Shown piece after piece: positions 1 to 10,380 of a stretch of DNA of 25,485 nt. This DNA comes from Priapulus caudatus (taxonomy: Eukaryota; Priapulida; Priapulimorpha; Priapulimorphida; Priapulidae), in assembly GCF_000485595.1 (NCBI RefSeq), contig NW_014577155.1, positions 555,382-580,866 on the forward strand, in the 5' to 3' direction. The notes below the pieces were generated by a model. That model saw only the letters and a list, made by a program, of their open reading frames with translations. It was not told the origin of the DNA and ran no database searches. A program made the translations under genes and the position numbers. How positions within the stretch are numbered: position 1 is the first letter of the stretch; the number at the start of each line of letters is the position of its first letter.

Positions 1-390
1 CCGACTGATCGCGACTTCGCAGCCACTGCACCTAACACCCACAAACAACACAAAAAAATAAACAAGCCAAACAACTATGTACACCAGCGCTCTTACCACA
101 ACCTGATAAGCAGCCACGCGGAGAGCACTAAGATAGTGCAAAAAACACACAGATTAATAAATTACAAGCATAATAAATGTTGGATAGGAGAAATAATAAT
201 TAGAAATAAACTAATATACTAAATACAGTAAGACACTGTATAGATATAACCACAACATTAATTAATCCCTATAATTCTCCTCCAGAGTATGCACAAGAAC
301 AGGCATCCTTGCACGCCATCCCAGCGCTGCCTATTTGTTCGACGGCCGGCGCCACCGTACACGCTGCAGCATGCGTCACGCGCCACCTAC

Positions 391-498
391 TTGGGATTGA
401 TGTAGAGGGCGACCGGTTTCGTCGGACTGCTGCTGTCTCGATGTACTTTGAAGCGGGAAAGAGAAACTCACTCACGCAGGTCTTCCAAAAGATTTTAC
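391..498 (-). pseudogene. Antisense, frame-broken copy of USP24 exon e6
   Basis: On the minus strand the acceptor CTGCAG is followed by a copy of e6. It starts [19 protein letters not shown], but its frame is broken within a few codons (a missing T in the TTTTT run and several inserted bases). At 108 bp versus 106 bp for the true exon, it cannot replace e6. It lies antisense to the gene in the intron 5' of e1 and is part of the inverted repeat. Confidence 0.85.
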
Positions 499-544
499 CT
501 GCAGGGAGAGACAATGAGAGTAAGAGGTCATGATGTGTAAAGAG

Positions 545-578
545 AGATGGAGAGATAGAGACAGAGACAAAGAGACAA

Positions 579-612
<34 letters not shown>

Positions 613-810
613 GAAAGGCAGAGGGAGAAGGAGAGTCACAGAGAAGAGAGAGAGGAGAGAGAGAGTCAGAGATTAGAGGGAGAAAGAAAGAGAGAGAGAG
701 AGAGCGCCAGAAAGAAGTTTAGAGAGAGGGAGAGAGGAAAGAGCAAGAGAGAGCGAAAGAAGAGATAGAGAGGCTGAGAGAGAGAGAGAGAGAGGAGAAG
801 CGAAGCTGAG
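545..810. repeat. (GA)n-rich purine tract
   Basis: Almost pure AG-rich strand, the inverted counterpart of the CT tract at 3900-4190. Open frames across it, rich in Leu and Ser, are low-complexity shadows. Confidence 0.9.
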
Positions 811-811
811 A

Positions 812-1175
812 GAGACGAGGACGGTGCGTGGTAACCGTGACGAAGACGGTGCGTGGTAACCGTCACGAGGACGGTGCGTGGTAACCGTGACGAAGACGGT
901 GCGTGGTAACCGTGACGACGACAGTGCATGGTAACCGTGACGAGGACGGTGTGTGGCAACCGTGACGAAGACGGTGCGTGGTAACCATGACGAGGACGGT
1001 GTGTGGTAACCGTGACGAGGACGGTGCATGGCGACCTTGACGACAACGGTGCGTTGTAACCGTGACGAGGACGGTGCATGGCGACCTTGACGACAACGGT
1101 GCGTTGTAACCGTGACAACCACGCAGGTGGGAACCGTTGCGACGACGACGCGTGTGGTAACCTTGACGACGTGTT
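812..1175. repeat. 25-bp minisatellite abutting exon e1
   Basis: Tandem units of the type GACGAGGACGGTGCGTGG followed by TAACCGT, 25 bp each, about 14 copies. The spacing is regular (for example, CGAAGACGGT recurs exactly 50 bases apart at 841 and 891). Within it a two-unit 50-bp block is perfectly repeated around 1015-1064 and 1065-1114. The array ends a few bases before the e1 acceptor at 1180, so it fills the usual branch-point region. Open frames on both strands (His/Arg/Val-rich) are artefacts of the repeat. Confidence 0.9.
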
Positions 1176-1180
1176 TGCAG

Positions 1181-1994
1181 ACGATGGGCGTGCTGGAGTT
1201 TACGGAGACGGTGGGCTGCTTCATGCGCATCGCGTGGGCGGCTGCCGCGGGCTGCCTCCACCTCGCAGCCTCACCACAGCCCATCAAGGAGGGCAACAGC
1301 ATCTACGGCAGTGATCGTCGCATTAGACAAGGCAGCACAGGTAGGATGCTATGTGGTTACTGCCAGTCTCTAATAATTTATTTGTGCGTAAGACATATTT
1401 ACATTCAGTATACAACGATACATATTAGAATGAAAGGTCACAATACATAATGTGATAGATATAGCACTGGGGTGGCGAAAGACCCTCAGGTCATCAAAGT
1501 CTGCCAGTGGCGAAAGACCCGCAGGTCACCAAAGTCTCTCTCACTCTCTCTGTCTCTCTGTCGCTCTCTCTGGCTCTCTCTCTCTCTCTCACTCTCTCTC
1601 TCTCTTGCTGACCTCGCTTGCTCTCTTACACTCTTTTCCCTTCTCGTTCTCTACCCCTATCTCACTCTTTCTCCCTTGTCTCTCTCTCTCTCTCATTTCA
1701 TCGCTCTCTCTCTCTCACTTCTCGCACTCCCCATCTCTTTCCCGTACTGTCGCTCTCACTCCTCCAACCTCTCGCTCTCACTCACTCACTCCCTCTCTCA
1801 GAAACGCATTAGACACGCCCCTCGTGTTTCAGGCAGCACGACGAGTTCTAACAGCGACTCGGGGGAGCCACAGTCGCTGCACGGCGGCATCTGCGTGCAG
1901 CAGCAGCAGCCGATCAGCAGTAAGGATGTGTTCATCGCGCAGGAGGCCCTCGAGCTGCTCGTCACCTGTCTGGAGCTGAGATGTCAGCTGCTGA
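1181..1994 (+). CDS. USP24: USP24 exons e1 (1181-1340) and e2 (1833-1994), helical region before the catalytic domain
   Basis: e1 follows the acceptor GTGTTTGCAG at 1180. It encodes a block with [14 protein letters not shown] and ends in phase 1 before GTAGGA. e2 follows TTTCAG at 1832, completes a Gly codon and reads through a Ser-rich stretch, a QQQQ run and [19 protein letters not shown] before the donor GTAAGC at 1995. The SSKDV..AQEAL..LVTCL block resembles the part of human USP24 several hundred residues before the catalytic Cys. The intron (1341-1832) holds a CT-rich tract up to the acceptor. Both exons are in frame with each other. Assignment of e1 rests on position and partial recall of the family, so it is slightly less certain than e2. 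Confidence 0.82.
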
Positions 1995-4111
1995 GTAAGC
2001 AGACACCCGCGACTACAGTGACGACGATGATGAAGACGATGATGACGATGGTAATGATGACGATGATGATGACGACGATGACGATGGTAATGATGACGAT
2101 GATGATGACGACAATGACGATGGCGTAATGATGATGATGCACGATGGTAAAGATGGACGAGGATGATGATGACGAGATGATGAACGACGATTGGACGCAT
2201 GATGCATTGACGACACGATGACGATGGTAATGATGATGATGACGATTGGTAATGATGGACGATGATGATGCGATGATGCGGACGACCGACAGCAATGCCG
2301 AGATATGACGATGAGCGACAACAACAACAACAACGGAGATACGGGGATAACAATGATGAAGAACGACGTAGAGATAGAGCGTTCGGACTTTGTGATCGGT
2401 GCCCATAAACACATATACTCCGGTACAGAAAACGCATTTTGTACGGCAGACTGTGTTAATGGTTATTAATTATTGTGATTAATGATGAATGACATCACAA
2501 CATAACACGGTGCCGCGCCGCCTTCGTGCTGCCCTCTAGGTACGTTCTACAGGCATTGGCGCCTGGTCCTGGAGACTTGATCGTGGCATCGCTGCTCCGG
2601 CTGTCACGAACCACAGGAGCCTGCGCGGACCAAGGCCTCGCAAGCAGTCCTGCAGCTGTCGCGCACCGTGTGCCCGCCGCTGAGGAGGCGCGGCTGGCCA
2701 GACGAGTCCGCACCAGCGTTCATCTGCACGTGCTGCCTGCTGAAGGCGCACTGCCGCCTGTGGTGTCGTCCGCGCACCACCCGCGGGTCCAGTCAGATGG
2801 TAGCACGGAGGTCACGGTCGCAGGGTCAGTGCGTCGGCATCTAGGGCGTCAGAATTCAGATCTAGCTTCAAAGTCGGCGGATGCGATCTGGCGGGTCAGG
2901 ACGTTTGAGTCGGCAAGATAGTCAGGATCCTGTTGACAGAATAAACATTTAGGGTACAGTGGATTGAGTATAGGGAAAGGTTGAGTCTAGATTCAAAGGG
3001 TTGGCGTCTACAAATAATAGAAGTCAAGTCAAAGGCGGCGGGGGTTTGAATCCTAGGGTGAGATAATGACATTTAAGGGATATGAAAACCAACAAATACT
3101 AGTTTTTGTTGATATTAATATTTGAATCATACCCTAGCTAAATCTTTTGCGTGGTGCGAACAGTAGCATTTCTATCGGTTGTAGCAACAGATATCTAGCT
3201 TTCTCGGCGCGAGCTCCATATGTTCCATATATTCTTCTCATGGACGGCTTGTAATTCTCTATAATAATTCCTGTACCATTACGTGAGCATAGAGAATAGT
3301 GAGTGACATAATTAACGATGTTAACAATGAACTGCTAGCGTTGACTCGTTATGCGTGGTCTAGTGTCATCGTGTCTTGATTCAGATTGCTGGCACAGTGC
3401 ACGCAGTACTTGAGCCTACGGAGCGAAACTGCTGGGAAAATCTCACATCGTACGTATATGTCCAGAGGTGTAATCACGTTTGGTGTGTGTGGCGTATGTG
3501 CGTGCGCGTGTGTGTGTGCATTTACGGTGCGTCGCGTGTGTGTGTGTGTGCACAGTGTGTGTGTGTATTTTACATGACTTTATGTATCAACCCTGTGTTT
3601 TGGCAGTGACGCTTTTTTCGTATGTATTTACCTGTATATACCTGTATTTATGTATTTATGCTGTGTTTACCGTGTGTCGTGGTGACAGTGTCGGGAGCAG
3701 CAGGACCTGCAGGTGACCGTTTCCGCGATGCTCACGGACGAACTCGAGTGGCTCAACAACTTCTCAACGTCAGAGAAGCCGTCTCTGCGTTGCCGGGGAC
3801 AACGCCCGCTGCTGCGGGACACTTCCGTCTCATCCGCTCGCTGCTGCTCATGTTGCGAGGGCATCCACAAACAACACGTGGTGCGTGCTCGTTTACAGCT
3901 CAGCCTGTCTCTCTCTCAGTCTCTCTCTCTTCTCTCTCTCAGCCTCTCTCTCTCTCTCTCTCAGCCTCTCTATCTCTTCGTACTCTCTCTTTCTTCCTCT
4001 CTCCTCTCTCTAACTTACTTCTGCGCTCTCTCTCTCTCTCTTCTTCTTCCCTCTATCTCTGACTCTCTCTCCTCTCTCTCTTCTCTGTGTACTCTCCTCT
4101 CCTCTGTCTTC

Positions 4112-4145
<34 letters not shown>

Positions 4146-7100
4146 TTGTCTCTTTGTCTCTGTCTCTATCTCTCTCCATCTCTCTTACACATCATGACCT
4201 CTTACTCTCATTGTCTCTCCCTGCAGGTAAAAATCTTTTGGAAGACCTGCTGAGTGAGTTTCTCTTTCCCGCTTCAAAGTACATCGAGAACAGCAGCAGT
4301 CCGACGAACCAGTCGCTCTACATCAACCCCAAGTAGGTGGCGCTGACGATGCTGCACGTGTAGGTGGCGCCGCCGTCGAACAAATAGGCAGCGCTGGGAT
4401 GGCGTGCAAGGATGCCTGTTCTTGTGCATCTCTGGAGGAGAATTATAGGATTAATTAATGTTGTGGTTATATCTTACAGTGTCTTACTGTATTTAGTATA
4501 TTAGTTTATTTCTAATTTATTATTTATCCTATCCAACATTTATTATGCTTGTAATTTTATTAATCCTGTGGTGTTTTTGCACTATCTTAGTGCTTCTCCG
4601 CGTGGCTGCTTATCAGGTTGTGGTAGAGCTGTGTACATAGTTTGTTTGCTTGTTTATTTTTTTGTTTGTTTGTGGGTGTAGGTGCAGTGGGCTGGAGTCG
4701 CGCGTGGCTGCGTATCAGGTTCTGGTAGAGCTGTGTACAGGCTGCCTGCAGAATCAGCAGCTGGTCAGCGGACATCTCATCAACATGCACCACAAGCTGG
4801 CCACAGACATCGGCAACGAGTGGGAGGTGAGTCATCAATCGGTTTTAGGCTCCGTATAGAACTACCTATTGGCAGAATTTATAACGAATGGCTAAAATTG
4901 AACTTTAAAAAAAATAGTAATGTGCAACAATTTTTGGGTGACCGTTGATGATGTTACCAGGATGATATATTTATTTTATATCCAGATATAAACCTGGTTC
5001 TATGAAGTGTCAAACGTGTTTGAATAATAATCTTTGGACTTTTGCCCATGGCCTATTTCTCATTATTACCCGATATCCCAACTGTTAATGACAAGACCAT
5101 TTTGATTTCTTGGGTGTTTTATTTTCATCGCTAGACTTCAGTTTAATTAGTTAATTTAGTTGACTAATTCTACGAATAAGAATAATACCCTAATATATTT
5201 CCTGATAATATTAACATTTCCAAATATTTATATTTCGTATATGCAAATATAATATGATGCATACTCTGCGTGCTCGTGTGACCTTTCGTGACCAATCGCG
5301 ACCTCTCATGCAGTACTTACCGCCCGTGGACGGACGTGCTCCATGCGGGTTCGTCGGGCTGAAGAACGGGGGCGCCACCTGCTACATGAACTCAGTGATC
5401 CAGCAGCTGTACATGCAGCCGGACATCTGTCAGGCTCTGCTAGCTGTGGAGGGCGAGGAGAACGAAGATAGGTAATCAATAATCAATAATCATTTACGAT
5501 GTTAAAACACAGAAGGCTGCAGTACCATCGGAACATACCATGTAAAATACCACCGGATACACGCATATACACGTGCACCACTGTACCATCTCTCTTGCAG
5601 TGTCTTCTACCAGATGCAGGTGGTGTTCGGAAACCTGCTCGAATCCAAGCTGCAGTACTACTCGCCAACAAAGTTCTGGGACACGTTCAAGCTGTGGGGA
5701 CGGCCGGTGAATGTTCGCGAACAGCAGGATGCGTTCGAGTTCTACACGGACCTTCTCAACCAGCTCGACGAACACTTGATCGTACGTAGGCGCTGACGGT
5801 GCTGCCATCTGCAGGCGCGTGCGTGCGGAAACGAGGGCAGAGAGAGTGAACGACGTCTGGAAGTGATTAATGTTTCCGTGCATGTGCTGCCATTTGTAGT
5901 TGAAAAAAAAAGATAAAATAATCGTGGAAACAAAGGTGGAGAGTAAACCTCGGATACTGTTTGGTTGAAGCATCCGTTGTGATATGGTCGATGCTAGTGA
6001 CCCCTGATGGTAGTTAAAAGAGACTCACCAGGTTATACTTCTTACAGTATAGATGGTGCTAATTTGGGCGTGTGTCAAACAAGGAATGATGATTTTGTCA
6101 TCAATAGAAGGATAGAATATGGTAGAGAAAATAGAGGGTAAACATGCTTAATTCAAACAGTTCTATTGATGTTCTTCAATATTTTAATCTTGTTAATTCT
6201 GTTGTTTAGAAATTAAACAAGACTCCAATATTCAAGAAGAAGTTTCAGGGGGTGTTTTCTGATCAGAAAATTTGCAAAGACTGTCCACACAGGTACAGTA
6301 TGAAATAATCAAAAGATATAAACTATTCGTGACTATTCATGGTATTCAATACTTTAACCATGAAAAGTTTCAATCGAATTTTAGTGCGTTCATATAGTTT
6401 ATAATATGGAAATTAATTAACGTTTCACTAGCAGTTGCCGGACCAGCATTTTTGCGTCATTGAGTTCTGTCAGTGCAATATCCTAACGAACCGTGAATAT
6501 TTGTATGCAAACGGTACTCGGCTACTACGGTAGTGTCATAGCCATACTATGACGGTTATATTAAATATCATTAAGTATTCAGGGCACGAAATTCAGATTT
6601 TTTTTTACCGGCCCAGAGGTCTGATAACAGCATTTTTTTTACCAGCCCTCACAAATTTTGTTTGTAAAATCAATGTCATGTTTCACGCTTGCATTCTTGA
6701 TTTCAAATTTGTAAAATATTGATAAATTATCACGTGATATTCTTCAGGTAAAACATTAATGTCGGCAATTTGCTCATTAATGCTATAAATTAAAATGCTT
6801 AACGCTTCGCTAAATTACTTCGCTAACACGGCTGAAACCACCGGCTCGGAGGGCCGGTGTTTTGGCAATGTTACCGGGCCGGCCCTCCAAATAATTTGCC
6901 GGCATATGCCAGTGGGCCGGTGCTAATTTCGCGTCTTGGTATTAAATATTATATTAATTATTATAATGGAAAAAACATTCATTCATAAAATTATTTTATA
7001 TATCATAATCTATACGCGTGTATAATTTTTGCTCCGGTGTCGCGGCTTGTGGTGTAGGTACGAGAGAGAGGAGACGTTTGCAGCCCTCAACCTGACAGTA

Positions 7101-7234
7101 AAGACAGGCTGCCTGCAGGATTCGCTCGCTCAGTACGTCAAGGGAGAGCTGCTGGAGGGAGACAATGCATACTACTGCGAGAAGTGTGGCACGAAGGTAT
7201 GCGTGGGGGCAAGGCAGCAGTCACAGCTCCTGCT

Positions 7235-7267
<33 letters not shown>

Positions 7268-10200
7268 GCATCATCGTGATCAACATCATCATCATCAGCA
7301 TCATCATTATCACCGTTATCATCATCAACGTTAACATCATCATCAACATTATCATCATTAATTAAATGAATTTAAAATTAAGCTCGCCGATATCTGTAGT
7401 GCAGATTGTGTTGTGATGAGATCTGCTAGTGCTGGTAAGCTGCAAGCTACCGTGTGTGTGTGGAAACGGTTTTTTTTTTACATTTAGTGTTGCAGTTGTT
7501 GTTTTTGTTATTATATTTGTTACTGTTGCGATTATGTTGTTGTCATTGTTGTTGTTGTTATAGTTGTTGTTTTTGTTGTTATATTACTTACTGTTGCAGT
7601 TATGCTGCCGCTGCTGTTGTTGTTGTCGTTGTTGTGTGTGTGAGTAATGTGGGGCTGTTGTCGTTGTTGTGTGTGTGAGTAATGTGGGGCTGTGTATCTG
7701 TAGAGAACGGCTGTGAAGAGAACGTGCATCAAGACGCTGCCACCGGAGCTGTGCATGCAACTGAAGCGCTTCGACTACGACTGGGAGGCCAATAGAGCGC
7801 TCAAGTTTGACGATCACTTCAGGGTGCGTGTCAATCATCGTAGACGTACAGTAATGTAGGTTTCCTGTAGAGAAAGAGAGAGAGAGAGAGTGAGAGAAAG
7901 CAAGAAAAGAAAAAAGGCCCAATGCTTATGCTATACTTTTTAAACGACATAGGGAATAACGCGGTTATCCACCGCTCACATTAGTGTGAGCTATTGTGTA
8001 TACATACATATATATATACATATATATATTATTATTATTAGAATGTAATATAGAATCGCACGACGTCGGCGTTGTATCGTGATCCCGCCCTCTCTCTCTC
8101 GCGCATGACAGTTCCCCTGGGTGTTGGACATGGAGCCATACACGTCCGAGGGACTCGCACGCAGGGAGTCCGGCGACAACAAACAGGAGGACAACATGAT
8201 GGAGACAAACCAGCTGGACGCGGTCGCCGTGGCAACGACGTACGAGCTGGTGGGCGTTGCCGTGCACAGCGGGCAGGCCAACGCGGGCCACTACTACTCC
8301 TTCATCAAGGACCGCAGGTGAGATGGCTCCCGAAATGCTCCCTGCGATGGCAACCAGCAATGCTCCCTGTAATCAATAACTGATCGATCGCTCGTCACTT
8401 GTTTCACGATCTGCAGCGTGGGATGGGCAGAAGTAACCCTCTGGTGTTGCAAAAAAATTTTCACAAGAAGCGATCGATAGCAGAAATTAATAGCTAATCA
8501 GTCGCTCGTTAGTAGTTTGATCATGTGTAGGATGAGATGGGTGGAACTGGGATAGACAGATGTGAACCCCAAACTGGGATTTTTTCACAATCGGTGATCA
8601 ATAACAGTAATCGATAACTTGTCAGTAGTTTGATCGTACGGTGAACAAGGTGGTTGTAACTGAAATGAATAAAGGTGTCCCCCAAACTATAATTTTTTTA
8701 CAATCGGCAATCAACAACAATAACCAATTAAACAAACAAAAACAAAGCTAGAGTAAACCAATCAATCGCTCGCCAGTAATTTGATCGCGTGCAGGAAACG
8801 AGATCGGTGTAACTGACCATGGCGCGCATATCAACCTATCATCACCTTATCATCGACCCCTTGTAGTGGCAACGCTCTGACGAACGCCAACCGCGGCAAG
8901 TGGTTCAAGTACAACGACACGACGGTCGAGGAGTTCCTCATGAACAACGACAGCCTCGAGGCGGAGTGTTTCGGCGGAACCTACAAGGCGAAGGTCTACG
9001 ATCAGTGTGAGTGCGTCATGTTGCGCCGCGCGGGTGTGCGGGGGTCACGTCCCCCAGGGGGGTCGAAGCCGCCTATCGTAATGCGATCTCGGTCGTGTCG
9101 ATAGCTGTCGTTCGCGTGGATGCAGCTTGTCAGTTCAACGTAATGGGCTTCCGTAAAGTCGGCTGGTGTAGTGAGGCTGCATTTGTAATGTGTTGCGTTT
9201 GTTTACGCAGCGAGTTAATATCCTGATACGCAGCACTGATATCTACGTGTTGTTCTCTATCGCGACACGCGGCTGGTGTAGCATGTAGTCAGATGTAATG
9301 TGTTGCGTTTGTTTGCGCAGCGAGTTAATATCCTGATACGCAGCGAGTTAATACCCTGATACGCAGCAGCGGTATTGCAACATCAACATGGCGTAGCGTG
9401 CAGTCGGGTGTAATGTGTAGCATTTGTCTGTGCAGCGAGCTCGTATCCTGAGACACGGCAGCGATACTGGAACGGCTACATGTTGTTCTATGAGAAGCTG
9501 GAGGACCTGAGAGCGCCGCGCATGCGCAGGAAGAGCCGCGCCAAGCAGAAGCAGCAGCAGCTGTCACCCGGGCCGTCACCGTGCAAGGACACGGACAGGT
9601 GCGTGGGCATCGTGTGTGTCAGACGTTACCGTAATGTACATGTTATTATGATGTGGTATTAGTGTAATGTAGACAGTTAAAAGTTGACGTGAAGATTAAG
9701 AACGTGTGCGTGCGTGCGTGAGTGTGAGTGCACGTGTGTGTGTGTGCATCTGTGTGTGCGTACGTGCGTGCGTGCGTGCGCACGCGCGTGCGTGCGCGTG
9801 TGTGCGTGCGTACGTGTGTAACACCGTACGTGTGCATGCGTGTGTGCATGCGTGTGTGCATGCGTGTGTGCATGCGTGCGTAAGTGTGCGTGCGTGCGTA
9901 CGTGTGTAACACCGTACGTGTGCCGCTACAGGAAGGAGTCGGACAGTCTGTCTGAGCTGTCAGAGCTGGTGAGCGCGGGCGAGCGGCGTGGCATCTTCAC
10001 AGAGCAGATGCCTGCGCGCATACAGCAGGTCGTCAGAGAGGAGAACTTACGATTCATGCAGAACCGCGACGTATTCAACGCTGAATACTTCCACTTACTC
10101 TACCAGCTGACACGCTGCAACACTGTAAGTAACCGCAAGGAAGGAGAAAGAAGGGGAGGGTTCTATTTTCTGAAAGTTTAATATAAAACTCAAACGTAAT

Positions 10201-10338
10201 GTTGTATAGCATTGCTTACAAGGTAAATGTAATATTCAGTGAGCAAATTATATAGTATATATTATATATATAATATATAATAATATTTAGCATATATAGT
10301 ATATATATAGGATATATAGCAAAGCAAAAAGCACACAC

Positions 10339-10380
<42 letters not shown>

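Larger units (their letters stand above)
1..815. repeat. Inverted repeat, left arm (reverse complement of about 3915-4712)
   Basis: Read on the minus strand, this segment follows the plus-strand order of the right arm: CT tract, TCCCTGCAG acceptor, exon e6, its AT-rich intron and the first bases of e7. Over 290-540 most differences from the right arm are one-base insertions in this copy. That is more like uncorrected long-read error than old divergence. The arms are separated by about 3.1 kb carrying e1-e5. Homology runs off the left edge of the window. Confidence 0.9.

Noticed and set aside
666-1302. Minus-strand frames of 132-209 codons with HRPRHGYHAP-like repeats
   Set aside because: Generated by the 25-bp minisatellite plus the GA tract, antisense to USP24 e1.
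1452-2437. Ser/Leu, Asp/Met, His/Ser-rich frames on both strands
   Set aside because: CT and GAT/GAC simple repeats in introns; only 1833-1994 is exon.
2495-2921. GC-rich frames on both strands looking like a compact gene
   Set aside because: They overlap USP24 e3, whose fragments match the family in plus-strand frames; the others are shadows.
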